Below, piece by piece: positions 16,537 through 25,761 of a DNA stretch of 64,000 bases; position 1 is the stretch's first letter; every line of letters begins with the position of its first letter. Under the pieces are notes generated by a model that was not told the origin of the DNA, did not search any database, and was given only the letters and a program-made list of their open reading frames with translations. This DNA is from Saprospiraceae bacterium (lineage in GTDB: Bacteria > Bacteroidota > Bacteroidia > Chitinophagales > Saprospiraceae): NCBI GenBank assembly GCA_013360405.1, contig JABWBR010000004.1, positions 81,677 through 145,676 of the forward strand, written 5' to 3'. The translations under genes and the position numbers were made by a program.

Positions 16537-18756
16537 TCACCGGGCGAATAATACGGCCTTCTCGATTTCCTTGCTAAGCGTAGTCAACACCTCTGCGAGA
16601 ATATCGATTTGCGGTTGCACCTGATCCCATTGGCGTTGTTCGATAGCTTCGCGAACGGCGGGCAGCGTTTTTACGCCGTAGCCGGAATATTGGCCGGGGG
16701 CGTAGATATGGTGCTTAAACCAGGGCCGTCCGGGCAGGCCGTGCGAGCGGGTGAGGGCGCGCTCCATATTTTTGAGGAGTTGGTTGAGGACGGCGGCTTT
16801 TTCCTTGGACATCTTGCTGTTGGACAGAGCCTTTTCGTAGGCGTTAGCCTGGTCTTTTAGGCGCGCCATGGCGTTTTGTAGCGGGGCAAAATTGAAATAG
16901 GGTACCTCGTCTTTTGGCGCCGGCACGATAAAAGTCAGGGTGGGGTCGGCGGCGTATTTGTAGTGGCCTTCGCGGATGAGGCGGTTTTGTTTTTGCGTTT
17001 GCTCGCGCATGTTGTCGGCCATCTTCATGAGGTCTTCGACGTAGCCGCCGATCGTTTGCGCGCTGTTTTGAAACTCCAGGGGCAGGTATTCTGCGTTGGC
17101 GAGGCGCAGGGTAGTTCTGCCGGCGACTTTCACCAGCGCCACGCCGTAGTGGAAGCCGGGGTCTTTGAAACGGGTGAAGTGGTCATACGAGTCGTATATC
17201 GTGTGGTATTCACCGCCGTCATCTTCGCCGCCAAAGCCCAGATTAAAAGCGGCGATGCCCAGGTGTTGGATAAATGGCGTATAGTCTGAGCCCGAGCCCA
17301 AGGCGCCCAGTTTGAAAGATTTGGGTTCGGCTTTGCCGTCCACGAGATAGCGGGATTTGATGCGGTCGAAAATCGAAACACCTGTTTGGGGGTCGGTGAC
17401 GGCGCGGGTGATCTGGTCGAAAAATTTCTCAAAGGTATGCGACCCCGAGGCGAACAAATAGCCGCGGCCGTTGCCATCGGTGTTGATATAGGCCACGGCT
17501 TTTTGGGTCAATTCGGCGGCGTGGTGTTCCGCCCATTCTGTAGAGCCGAGCAAGCCGGGTTCTTCGGCGTCCCAGCCGCAGTAGACGATCGTGCGTTTTG
17601 GGCGCCAGCCGGTTTTCGCCAGTTCGCCTACGGCATGCGCTTCTTCCATCACGGCCACCATGCCGCTGATGGGGTCGCTGGCGCCGTTTACCCAGGCGTC
17701 GTGGTGGTTGCCGCGGATGACCCATTCGTCGGGGTATTCGCTGCCTTTCATCATGGCGATCACATTATAGATGGGGGTCAGTTTCCAATCGAATTCGAGT
17801 TTCAGGTGCACCCTGGCAGACCCGGGGCCGATGTGGTAGGTGATGGGCAGGGCGCCGCGCCACGATTCGGGGGCGACGGGGCCGGACAGGGCGGCGAGCA
17901 GTGGCTTTGCGTCGCCGTAGGAGATGGGCAATACGGGAATTGTCATGAGCGTGGTTGCGTCGGCCCTTTCGAGGCGTTTGGCGTCTTTTGTGGCGCCGAT
18001 GCCAGGGGTGAGCGGATCGCCGGGGTAGATAGGCATGTCGAGTACCGAGCCGCGTTGCACGCCCTGGTCGTTTTTGAAGGCGCCTTTTGGGTAGACGTCG
18101 CCGTGGAAGTAGCCGTCTCCTTCGGGGTCGGAATAGATCAGGCAGCCGATGGCGCCTTTTTCGGCGGCGACTTTGGGTTTGATGCCGCGCCAGGAGCCGC
18201 CGTATTTGGCGATCACGATTTTGCCTTTTACGTCGATGCCCAATTTCTCTAATTCCTCATAATCGGCAGGCACGCCGTAGTTGACGAAGACGAGTTCCGC
18301 CGTCACGTCGCCATCCGCAGAGAAGCAGTTGTAGGTGGGCAGTTGCTCTTTGGTTTGGCCAGAGGTGGCGTCTTCTTTGAAGGGTGGCTCTTGCAGTACT
18401 GCCGTGTATTTGGTGGGGGAAACCAATTCGAGTTTGCGCACTTTGGGCGTGGGGAACAACACGAAATATTCCTCCAGCCGGGTTTCGTAACCCCAACTGC
18501 GGAATTGGGCTTCCATGAACTTGGCATTTTCAAGTCCGTAGGCCGAACCTGGGTGGTGCGGCCGGGCAGCCAGGCGTTTCATCCATTGGTCCTGGTTGGT
18601 GGCAGTGATATGACTGTCGAATTGTTGCTCCAATTTAATTTGCGCTTGGGAAGCTGCCTCTGAATAGCCCATCAGGGGAGTAGATTGGGCCAAAATAGTG
18701 GATGACAGCAGACAGCAAAGCAGGAAAAGAGGCGGGGTGATAGGCGTTTTTTTCAT
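16537..18756 (-). CDS. M28 metallopeptidase, glutamate-carboxypeptidase-II-like, exported
   Basis: 739 residues with a signal peptide (LFLLCCLLSSTILAQ). It has the arrangement of glutamate carboxypeptidase II/transferrin receptor: a protease-associated insert (about 150-270), the M28 zinc peptidase core and a C-terminal dimerisation domain (about 600-735). Zinc and catalytic residues are visible in HDAWVNGASDPISG, WDAEEPGLLGSTEW, GSGSDYTPF and the late HTIYDSYDH. It likely cleaves C-terminal acidic residues from short peptides in the periplasm, continuing peptide use with DPP4 and the M24 enzyme of this window. Its TGA stop overlaps an ATG leading into the microsatellite before the TauE gene, with which it may form an operon. 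Confidence 0.93.
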   Translation of the reverse strand: MKKTPITPPLFLLCCLLSSTILAQSTPLMGYSEAASQAQIKLEQQFDSHITATNQDQWMKRLAARPHHPGSAYGLENAKFMEAQFRSWGYETRLEEYFVLFPTPKVRKLELVSPTKYTAVLQEPPFKEDATSGQTKEQLPTYNCFSADGDVTAELVFVNYGVPADYEELEKLGIDVKGKIVIAKYGGSWRGIKPKVAAEKGAIGCLIYSDPEGDGYFHGDVYPKGAFKNDQGVQRGSVLDMPIYPGDPLTPGIGATKDAKRLERADATTLMTIPVLPISYGDAKPLLAALSGPVAPESWRGALPITYHIGPGSARVHLKLEFDWKLTPIYNVIAMMKGSEYPDEWVIRGNHHDAWVNGASDPISGMVAVMEEAHAVGELAKTGWRPKRTIVYCGWDAEEPGLLGSTEWAEHHAAELTQKAVAYINTDGNGRGYLFASGSHTFEKFFDQITRAVTDPQTGVSIFDRIKSRYLVDGKAEPKSFKLGALGSGSDYTPFIQHLGIAAFNLGFGGEDDGGEYHTIYDSYDHFTRFKDPGFHYGVALVKVAGRTTLRLANAEYLPLEFQNSAQTIGGYVEDLMKMADNMREQTQKQNRLIREGHYKYAADPTLTFIVPAPKDEVPYFNFAPLQNAMARLKDQANAYEKALSNSKMSKEKAAVLNQLLKNMERALTRSHGLPGRPWFKHHIYAPGQYSGYGVKTLPAVREAIEQRQWDQVQPQIDILAEVLTTLSKEIEKAVLFAR

Positions 18757-18937
18757 ACAGCAATTAAATTTTTATGCGAATGGATGGCCTGGATTTCCAG
18801 TGCGGGCAATTTAGGTAATTCGTAAAAAATAGTTGGGACATTAGCCATTTAATAATTTGGGAAGTTGCGATATTTCAAACGAATTAGTCAACGCTAATCT
18901 AAATATCCCACCTTTTATTAACCAATTGAAAACAACC

Positions 18938-19591
18938 ATGAAATACAATCCTTCTATTCACCACCGCGTCTCTACCCGTTTAAAAGGATACGATTATTCC
19001 CGCCCGGGAGCCTATTTTGTCACAGCCTGCACGTATAAACGCAAGTGCATATTCGGCGAAATAAAACAGGGCCAGATGGTATTGAATGAATTTGGGTTAA
19101 TAGCCCAGGATCAATGGTTTAAATTACCAGAACGATTCCCCCATATCGAATTGGGCGAATTTATCGTAATGCCGAATCACATCCACGGTATCATCATCAT
19201 CCATCCATCCCCGCCATCCCCGGTAGGGGCGAGGTTCACCCTCGCCCCGGAAACGGGGTTCACCCCCGCCCCGGACCCCGGTAGGGCGACCGCGAGGGTC
19301 GCCCCAACGGTCGCGAGGGTCGCCCCAACGGTCGCGAGGGTCGCCCCGACGACGACCGTCGCCCCGACGGCGACCGCCGCGAAGATCGGAGAGATTATCG
19401 GCGCCTATAAATCATTGGTATCGAACGAAATATTAAAAATATTCAAATCAAAAAACCAGCGAATGGGGAAAATATGGCAACGCAATTATCACGACCGGAT
19501 TATCCGGGATAAAGCATCGATGAATAGAGTTGGAAATTATATAAAAAACAACCCCGCGAAATGGAAGGAAGATAAATTGCGAAAGCGATAA
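18938..19591 (+). CDS. REP-associated tyrosine transposase (RAYT, Y1_Tnp/HUH) with in-gene repeats
   Basis: 217 residues starting at the ATG at 18938. It belongs to the Y1 transposase family related to IS200/IS605 TnpA: the N-terminal YDYSRPGAYFVTACTY motif, the metal-binding HUH-type motif MPNHIHGII, and a C-terminal helix with the likely nucleophile in NYHDRIIRD. RAYTs are single-copy domesticated transposases that process palindromic REP sequences. Between HUH motif and catalytic helix the gene contains about 55 extra codons (PSPPSPVGARF... to TATAAK) made from GC-rich palindromes and a 21-bp tandem repeat. These keep the frame open. The insert is therefore translated as low-complexity ARVAPTV repeats. 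It is a stand-alone gene with no terminal inverted repeats seen. Confidence 0.85.
   Translation: MKYNPSIHHRVSTRLKGYDYSRPGAYFVTACTYKRKCIFGEIKQGQMVLNEFGLIAQDQWFKLPERFPHIELGEFIVMPNHIHGIIIIHPSPPSPVGARFTLAPETGFTPAPDPGRATARVAPTVARVAPTVARVAPTTTVAPTATAAKIGEIIGAYKSLVSNEILKIFKSKNQRMGKIWQRNYHDRIIRDKASMNRVGNYIKNNPAKWKEDKLRKR
19221..19385 (+). repeat. Palindromic GC-rich repeats inside the RAYT gene
   Basis: The insert contains GGGGCGAGG-TTCA-CCCTCGCCCC (from 19225), a CGGGGTTCACCCCCG palindrome, and GGGCGACC-GCGAG-GGTCGCCC, then three tandem copies of a 21-bp unit, GGTCGCGAGGGTCGCCCCAAC (about 19290-19350, first and last copies slightly changed). The palindromes are REP-like, i.e. the type of sequence this transposase family recognises. 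Confidence 0.85.
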
Positions 19592-19603
19592 AATAAACTC
19601 CTG

Positions 19604-22600
19604 TCATACCGCCTCTGTGACGCGCTCGGCTATGGCCAGCAGCAGCGCGCGGGCCTCGCGCAGGTTTTCGACGTTGTCTTTGACCAGGATCAGATTTCTG
19701 GGCGATTGCTTAAGGCTGATGCCGAATTTGGAACCTTCGGTAGTGATAAATTGGAGGACGTTTTGGAAATACCTGCTTTCGTAATAGGCCGATTGCGGAT
19801 TTTCCACAAAATAGCAACGCAGTTTATTTTCTTTTAGCACCAGTCGTTCGAAGCCCAGCGATTTGGCAATCCAGCGCAGGCGAAGACCGTCGAATAATTC
19901 GATGACTTCCCCGGGTAGGCGGCCAAAGCGGTCGCGAAGCATTTCTTCGAATTTTTCGAGCGCCTCCTCGCTCTCTATGGCGTCGAGCTCGGTGTAAAGG
20001 CTGAGGCGCTCCTGGGTATTGCTCACGTATTCGGTGGGGATGAGCATCTCCACGTCGGTGTCGATCTGTACGTCGCGCACAAAGCGGTTTTCTTTTTCGA
20101 GTTCTTCTTTGAAGACGTCTTTGAAATCCTGCTCTTTGAGCTCCTGGATGGCTTCTTCCAATATTTTCTGGTAAGTTTCGTAGCCGATCTCGGCAATAAA
20201 ACCGCTTTGCTCGCCGCCGAGCAGGTTGCCGGCGCCGCGCAGGTCGAGGTCGCGCATGGCTATTTCAAAGCCGCTGCCCAGGTCTGAAAATTCTTCGATA
20301 ATGCGCAGGCGCTTTCGGGCGTCGGGAGTGAGTACCGATAGCGGCGGACTAAACAAGTAGCAGAAAGCCCGTTTGTTGGAGCGCCCTACCCGGCCGCGTA
20401 GCTGGTGCAGGTCGCTGAGTCCGAACTGATGCGCATTACTGATCAAAATAGTATTGGCATTGGGGATATCGAGGCCTGTTTCGATGATATTGGTGCACAC
20501 CAACACTTCGTGGCGCTTGTCGATGAAGTCGATGAGCGTTTTTTCGAGTTTTTCAGCTTCCATCTGTCCGTGCGCCACGGCCACGTCTACGTCGGGGCAA
20601 AGGCGTTGCACCAAAGCTGCGGCATCTGCCAGGTTTTGAATGCGGTTGTGCACAAAAAACACCTGTCCACCGCGGTTGACTTCATAATAGATGGCATCTT
20701 TGATGATAGCCTCGCTAAATACGCGCACCTCGGTGTGGATGGGTTGGCGATTTGGCGGCGGCGTGCGCATAATCGACAGGTCGCGGGCAGCCATCAGGGA
20801 GAACTGCAGCGTACGCGGAATGGGGGTGGCCGTCAGCGTGAGCGTATCGACGTTGACTTTGAGGTTGCGCAGTTTTTCTTTGGAGGCTACGCCGAATTTT
20901 TGCTCTTCATCGACGATCAGCAGTCCCAGGTCTTTGAATTGCACCTCTTTGTTGAGTAATGCATGCGTGCCGATGACGATCTCTATTTTGCCTTCTTTGA
21001 GATTTTTAAAAATCTCGTTGCGCGCTTTTGTGGTGCGAAACCGGTTGAGGTAGTCGATTTTGATGCCAAATTCGCCTAAGCGCTCGGAAAAGGTACGATA
21101 ATGCTGCAGGGCCAGAATAGTGGTCGGCACCAAAACAGCTACCTGTTTGCCATCGCATACCGCCTTGAATGCCGCCCGGATAGCCACCTCGGTTTTGCCG
21201 AAGCCCACGTCGCCGCAGATGAGGCGATCCATGGGATAGCTTTTCATCATGTCGGCTTTGACGTCGTTAGTGGCTTTGAGCTGATCGGGAGTGTCTTCGT
21301 AAATAAAGGAGGCTTCGAGTTCGTTTTGCAGGTAGCCATCGGGCGCAAAAGCATAACCTTCAGCAGCTTTGCGTTTGGCATATAGTTTGATGAGCTCGCC
21401 GGCGATGTCTTTGAGTTTCTTTTTGGTGGCGCGTTTGAGGTTTTTCCAGGCTTCTGAGCCAAGCTTGCTCAGTTGGGGCTCTGAGCCGTCTTTGCCGACG
21501 AATTTGGAGATCTTGTGCAGCGAGTTGATGCTCACGTACAGCAGGTCGTTATTTTTATATACCAACCGCACGCATTCCTGCACGTGGCCGTTGATATCCA
21601 TTTTCTGCAAACCCGAAAAGCGGCCTATCCCGTGGTCGATGTGGGTCACGTAGTCGCCCTGCTGCAGGTCGCGCAGCATCTTGAGGTTGACGGCCTGGTC
21701 GCGGGTAAAACCCTGGCGTAGTTTGTAGCGGTGAAAGCGCTCGAAGACCTGGTGGTCGGTGTAGCAGGCCACCTTCAGGTCGAGGTCGACAAAACCTTCG
21801 TGGATGGCAGTGACTACGGGGTGAAAGTGCACGCCGGCATGGAGGTCGGAGAAGATGGCGTAAAAACGCTCTACCTGTTTGGGGTTGTCGGTAAAAATAT
21901 AATTGACCATCTGCTGCGCCTCGTTATCGCGCAGGTTGTTGATGAGTAGTTCGAAATTTTTATTAAAACTGGGCTGCGGCCGGGCGGCGTAAACGACCTT
22001 CTCTTTTAGCTGTAGCGGCTGCGGACTATCGCTGAAGCATACTACGGCGTGGCGTTGCACGTCTTCCATTACCTCACCCGGGCGAATAAAGGCGCGATCG
22101 CGAAAGATTTCGGCCAATTCCGATTTGTCAAGTATAGTTATGCTTTTCGCAAATTCGGCAGCTTTTTCCACGCACAGTTGAAGGCGGTCGAGCAGGGCTT
22201 GAAAATCGCTGGCCCACACAACCGTATCGGGCGCCAACACCTGGAAAAGCGATACCTTATCATCTACAGAAAATTGGGTGTTGATATTAGGCACCACCGA
22301 TACCCGGGCGATATTGCGAAGCGAAAGCTGGGTAAGCGGGTCGAATACGCGGATGCTTTCTACGTCTTCGTCAAATAACTCGACGCGGTAGGGGTATTCA
22401 TTGCCGTATGAGAATATGTCGACGATGCCGCCGCGTACAGAAAACTGGCCGGGTTCGTATACAAACTCTTCGCGCCGAAATCCGTATTCTACCAGTACTT
22501 CTATAAGATATTCCACGTCCAGTTTTTCTTTGATGTGGATATCTATGCGGGTTTTTTCGAGGGCCTGTGGCGCTACTACCTTTTCGAACAAAGCCTCGGG

Positions 22601-22984
22601 GTAAGTCACTATTATTTCGCCGACAGCTCCCGAAGAGGTTATTTTATTGATTGTTTCGGTGCGCTGCAATACGTTGGCGGTATCAAGGGATTCGAAATAC
22701 TGTGGGCGTTTGAAGGAGTCGGGGAAAAAGAGTACCGGCTTTTTGTCGAGCAGCCCCGCCAACGAATTTTGCATGTAGGCGGCCTCTTCTTTGTCGGAGG
22801 CAATGACCAGAAAATATCGCGGTTGTGCCAGGTAAGTTCCGGCCAGGACAAAGCAATCCAACGCGCCTACCGTTCCCTGCAATTGCAGGCGGGCGGGCGA
22901 AGCGGCATTAAGTGCAGCAAGGATTTGCTGCGTGCGTTTGTCCTCGCGGTATAAGGCAAGGAGTTGTTCCAAATTACTTACCAT
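19604..22984 (-). CDS. mfd: Transcription-repair coupling factor Mfd
   Basis: 1126 residues, normal for Mfd. It displaces RNA polymerase stalled at DNA lesions and recruits UvrA. In order it has the UvrB-homology N-terminal part, the RNA-polymerase-interacting domain (the DYVTHIDHGIGRF motif begins it), the SF2 translocase with Walker A GDVGFGKTEV and the DEEQKFGV motif II, the ATPIPRT motif III and GRVGRSN motif VI, and the C-terminal TRCF domain. The ATG at 22984 gives a normal N terminus. A TATCTTTG -7 element lies 35 bp upstream. Its 3' end faces the RAYT gene, 12 bp away. Confidence 0.97.
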   Translation of the reverse strand: MVSNLEQLLALYREDKRTQQILAALNAASPARLQLQGTVGALDCFVLAGTYLAQPRYFLVIASDKEEAAYMQNSLAGLLDKKPVLFFPDSFKRPQYFESLDTANVLQRTETINKITSSGAVGEIIVTYPEALFEKVVAPQALEKTRIDIHIKEKLDVEYLIEVLVEYGFRREEFVYEPGQFSVRGGIVDIFSYGNEYPYRVELFDEDVESIRVFDPLTQLSLRNIARVSVVPNINTQFSVDDKVSLFQVLAPDTVVWASDFQALLDRLQLCVEKAAEFAKSITILDKSELAEIFRDRAFIRPGEVMEDVQRHAVVCFSDSPQPLQLKEKVVYAARPQPSFNKNFELLINNLRDNEAQQMVNYIFTDNPKQVERFYAIFSDLHAGVHFHPVVTAIHEGFVDLDLKVACYTDHQVFERFHRYKLRQGFTRDQAVNLKMLRDLQQGDYVTHIDHGIGRFSGLQKMDINGHVQECVRLVYKNNDLLYVSINSLHKISKFVGKDGSEPQLSKLGSEAWKNLKRATKKKLKDIAGELIKLYAKRKAAEGYAFAPDGYLQNELEASFIYEDTPDQLKATNDVKADMMKSYPMDRLICGDVGFGKTEVAIRAAFKAVCDGKQVAVLVPTTILALQHYRTFSERLGEFGIKIDYLNRFRTTKARNEIFKNLKEGKIEIVIGTHALLNKEVQFKDLGLLIVDEEQKFGVASKEKLRNLKVNVDTLTLTATPIPRTLQFSLMAARDLSIMRTPPPNRQPIHTEVRVFSEAIIKDAIYYEVNRGGQVFFVHNRIQNLADAAALVQRLCPDVDVAVAHGQMEAEKLEKTLIDFIDKRHEVLVCTNIIETGLDIPNANTILISNAHQFGLSDLHQLRGRVGRSNKRAFCYLFSPPLSVLTPDARKRLRIIEEFSDLGSGFEIAMRDLDLRGAGNLLGGEQSGFIAEIGYETYQKILEEAIQELKEQDFKDVFKEELEKENRFVRDVQIDTDVEMLIPTEYVSNTQERLSLYTELDAIESEEALEKFEEMLRDRFGRLPGEVIELFDGLRLRWIAKSLGFERLVLKENKLRCYFVENPQSAYYESRYFQNVLQFITTEGSKFGISLKQSPRNLILVKDNVENLREARALLLAIAERVTEAV

Positions 22985-22993
22985 TCGTCCAAA

Positions 22994-23026
22994 ACAACCT
23001 CGTCAAAAAAGAGGTTGACAAAGATA
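22994..23026 (-). promoter_or_regulatory. mfd promoter -7 element and inverted repeat
   Basis: TATCTTTG (complement of 23019-23026) matches the Bacteroidota -7 box TAnnTTTG, about 35 bp before the mfd ATG. No clear TTTG -33 box is present. Just downstream, CAACCTC and GAGGTTG (22995-23001 and 23011-23017) form an inverted repeat around a short A-rich loop in the predicted leader, possibly an RNA hairpin. Confidence 0.42.
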
Positions 23027-23036
23027 CGCCTATTTT

Positions 23037-24563
23037 TTATGGGTTTTCTTTAATAAAATCATAGGTGGTGTATTCTACAAAGTCGTTGACGCTAAGCGTA
23101 AAAGAGGTAACTTTTCCATTTTCGACATAAAATGGAAACACTTTAACCCCCATAGTCGGATCGCTGTAAGTGCACAAAAACCGGATACCGCCAAGCGGTT
23201 CGAGTGTAGCGCTGAGCTTGGGATGGTATTCAAAACTCGCCTTCAAGACTCCGTTTTGCCGCGCAATATTTACATAGCCATAAGCTTCGTGTTGATAGCG
23301 GCCCGTAAAGGATTTGAGCGGCAGGGCGGGTTGAAGGTTCATATTGACGGTATCACGCCAAAGCTTGTGCTGTTCGGCTTTAACTTTTTCATCTTCCTGT
23401 GCGTAGGGCATATAAAACTGGCTGGAATTGCGGTAAGGCAGGTTGAGCTGTTGGTCGATGAGTTGCCATTTTAGGGCTTCGTAAAAAATATTGGCGTCGG
23501 TATTTGTCAGCACGATTACGCCCAAATTTTCTTCGGGGACAAGGGTTACGCTGGTCACAAAGCCGTTGATGCCGCCGGTATGCGAAATGATCTCCCGGCC
23601 TTCGTAGTCCTCCAACTGCCAACCCAAACCATACGTGCGGTAATGCATGCGCCGACCCGGATAATTGGCGCGGCCCACTAAAGAATGCGGCCTGCGCGTT
23701 TGGCGTATGACATCCTGCGGTATCACGTTTTTGCCCTGGTAATTACCGTTGTCCAACTGGGCCAATACCCAGTGACTGAGGTCGTTGACAGATGAAGCTA
23801 TGCTGCCCGCCGGCGCCAGGTTGTCAATATTGGGCAGTGGCAGTATTTCCAATTTGCCGTCTACTTTTGTATGCGGATAGGCTTTATTGGTTGCTTTTGG
23901 GAATTCGGCATTCAGGGCCAGTGAGCGGTTCATTTCGAGTGGACCGAATATCCTTTCGCGAAGCAATTCGGCCCAGGTCTTGCCGCTGATCTCTTTAATA
24001 CACTCACCGGCGATAGCATAACCCAGATTGGTATACCCCCACCTGCTCCTAAAGCTATATTGAGGCGTGAGCAGGCCAAATTTTTCAATGCACTGGCGGG
24101 TAGTCATCGAAGAGGTCCAGTACATGAAATCACCCTGAAATGTTTGCATGCCTATGCGATGGGTGAGGATATCGGTGAGATTTAGTTCGCGGGTCACCCA
24201 AGGGTCTTTCATGGCAAACCAGGGCAGCCATTTTTGCACCTTGTCGTCGAGTGCGCATTTGTTTTCGTGGGCCAGCATGGCCATCAAAGTGCCGGTAAAA
24301 GCCTTGGAATTGGAGGCAACCAGGAAAAGCGTGTGTTCATCTACTTTTTCCGGCTTGCCGAGTTGGTTTATACCATAACCTTTGGCTAATATTACTTTAC
24401 CGTCTTTTACCACACATACGGCCGTGCCGGGTATATCCCAGGCGGCCATTTCGCGGGCCATGTAATTGTCAAGGCTATCGCGAATGAAAGTTTCCAGATT
24501 TTGCGCGAAAGCGCCAAAAGCCGGCAACAAAAAAAGGATCAGGATTGCAGTGTTTTTTTTCAT
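23037..24563 (-). CDS. Exported serine hydrolase of the beta-lactamase/S12 family
   Basis: 508 residues with a signal peptide (LILFLLPAFGAFAQ). The catalytic Ser84-x-x-Lys87 of the class C beta-lactamase/DD-peptidase fold is in VASNSKAF, the Tyr motif in GYTNLGYAI (about 180) and the third motif in ISHTGGINGF (HTG in place of KTG). A C-terminal DUF3471-like beta domain (about 415-505) starts after PALPLKSFTGRY, as in D-aminopeptidase- and esterase-like relatives. Likely periplasmic; substrate could be a D-amino-acid peptide, ester or peptidoglycan fragment. There is no reason to call it a resistance enzyme. It lies 52 bp before mfd on the same strand. Confidence 0.9.
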   Translation of the reverse strand: MKKNTAILILFLLPAFGAFAQNLETFIRDSLDNYMAREMAAWDIPGTAVCVVKDGKVILAKGYGINQLGKPEKVDEHTLFLVASNSKAFTGTLMAMLAHENKCALDDKVQKWLPWFAMKDPWVTRELNLTDILTHRIGMQTFQGDFMYWTSSMTTRQCIEKFGLLTPQYSFRSRWGYTNLGYAIAGECIKEISGKTWAELLRERIFGPLEMNRSLALNAEFPKATNKAYPHTKVDGKLEILPLPNIDNLAPAGSIASSVNDLSHWVLAQLDNGNYQGKNVIPQDVIRQTRRPHSLVGRANYPGRRMHYRTYGLGWQLEDYEGREIISHTGGINGFVTSVTLVPEENLGVIVLTNTDANIFYEALKWQLIDQQLNLPYRNSSQFYMPYAQEDEKVKAEQHKLWRDTVNMNLQPALPLKSFTGRYQHEAYGYVNIARQNGVLKASFEYHPKLSATLEPLGGIRFLCTYSDPTMGVKVFPFYVENGKVTSFTLSVNDFVEYTTYDFIKENP

Positions 24564-24610
24564 AATCGGAAATATTTGGAAAAGACTAATGGACTATTAG
24601 CGCAAAGGAT

Positions 24611-24639
24611 CCCAAAGTCTCACAGTCCCAAAGTCTCAC
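24611..24639. repeat. Degenerate octamer repeat (AGTCnnAn)
   Basis: CCCAAAGTCTCACAGT is followed by CCCAAAGTCTCAC, a 16-bp period made of AGTC-headed octamers. It overlaps the rlmN stop codon. A close relative lies at 25838-25871 on the other side of rlmN, and another (complement) at about 56117-56140. Confidence 0.7.
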
Positions 24640-25688
24640 TCCTTGTTCGCCAATTGCCCGCAGGCGGCATCGATATCGCGGCCCCGGCTGCGGCGCACGG
24701 TCACCATCACGCCGTGACTGCGCAGATAACGCGCAAATTCATCGATGCGGTGCTCCGATGCTTTGTGGAAAGGCGCCCCGTCGATGGGGTTGTATTCGAT
24801 GATATTGACTTTCACGGGGAAGTGCTTGCACAGTCGCAGCAGGTTGGCGGCGTCGGCAAGGCTGTCGTTAAAATCCTGGAACGCTATGTATTCGTAGCTG
24901 ATCGGATTTTTGGTTTTATTATAAAAATAGCGGAGCGATTCTACCAGGGCCGCCAGGTTATTCTGCTCGTTGATGGGCATAATCTCGTTGCGCTTGGTAT
25001 CGTCGGCGGCGTGCAGCGAAAGCGCCAGTTTGATTTGCGCGTTGTCGTCGGCCAGCTTTTTGATCATTTTGGCAATGCCTGCCGTACTTACGGTGATGCG
25101 TTTGGCCGACATGCCAAGGCCCTCCGGCGAGGTGATGCGCTCGATGCCCTGCATAACGTTGCTATACGCCAAAAGCGGCTCGCCCATGCCCATGAATACG
25201 ATGTTGGTGAGGGGGTGCCCATAGGTCTCGAGCGATTGGCGGTTAACGAGTAATACCTGATCATAAATCTCCGCCGGGTCGAGATTGCGCACGCGCTTCA
25301 TGCGGCCGGTAGCGCAGAAGGTGCAGGTAAGACTACAACCCACCTGGCAGGATACGCACACGGTATAGCGATTGTCGTCGGGCACGGGAATGAGCACCGA
25401 CTCGATGAGGTGCCCGTCGTGGAGCCTGAACCGGGTTTTGATGGTGCCGTCTGTGCTGTGCTGCACTTTGTCTACTACGATTGGGTTGATAGCAAAATGC
25501 GTTTCGAGCGTCTGCCGCAGGTTTTTGGGTAGGTTGGTCATTTCCTCAAACGAAAAAGCGCCTTTTTTCCACAGCCACTCGTACACTTGTTTCGCCCGGA
25601 AGCGGGGTTCTCCCTGAGCGGTGAAAAAAGCCTCGATCTCCTGAAGTGATTGTTGGCGTATGTCTATTTTGACCGGTGATGCCACCAT
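24636..25688 (-). CDS. rlmN: Dual-specificity rRNA/tRNA methyltransferase RlmN
   Basis: 350 residues, normal size. A radical-SAM enzyme that methylates C2 of adenine 2503 in 23S rRNA and adenine 37 in some tRNAs. Features: an N-terminal RNA-binding helix domain (VYEWLWKKG), the iron-sulphur CxxxCxxC motif in CSLTCTFCATG (about 118-125), the GMGEPL SAM-binding motif, and near the C terminus the methyl-carrying cysteine in DIDAACGQL. The start at 25688 fits the family. A TATCTTTG -7 box lies about 50 bp upstream. Confidence 0.97.
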   Translation of the reverse strand: MVASPVKIDIRQQSLQEIEAFFTAQGEPRFRAKQVYEWLWKKGAFSFEEMTNLPKNLRQTLETHFAINPIVVDKVQHSTDGTIKTRFRLHDGHLIESVLIPVPDDNRYTVCVSCQVGCSLTCTFCATGRMKRVRNLDPAEIYDQVLLVNRQSLETYGHPLTNIVFMGMGEPLLAYSNVMQGIERITSPEGLGMSAKRITVSTAGIAKMIKKLADDNAQIKLALSLHAADDTKRNEIMPINEQNNLAALVESLRYFYNKTKNPISYEYIAFQDFNDSLADAANLLRLCKHFPVKVNIIEYNPIDGAPFHKASEHRIDEFARYLRSHGVMVTVRRSRGRDIDAACGQLANKE

Positions 25689-25738
25689 ATTGGATACTGC
25701 AAATTTGTAATGAGAACGATGTATGGGCTTTGGGAGTT

Positions 25739-25746
25739 CAAAGATA
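25739..25746 (-). promoter_or_regulatory. rlmN promoter -7 element
   Basis: TATCTTTG on the minus strand, identical to the box before mfd and to the TAnnTTTG consensus, about 50 bp before the rlmN ATG. The -33 region is occupied by the TGTGCTGA octamer array and has no TTTG. Confidence 0.4.
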
Positions 25747-25761
25747 CACCAAAAAGGGGAC

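Noticed and set aside
17386..18252. 288-codon plus-strand frame inside the M28 gene
   Set aside because: Shadow of a GC-rich gene in the opposite strand; sequence is Gly/Ala/Phe-rich without motifs, while the minus-strand product is a clear peptidase.
23037..24563. Calling the S12 protein a beta-lactamase resistance gene
   Set aside because: The SxxK/YxN/HTG motifs are shared by DD-peptidases, esterases and aminopeptidases, and it has a DUF3471-type tail; there is no evidence for beta-lactam hydrolysis.
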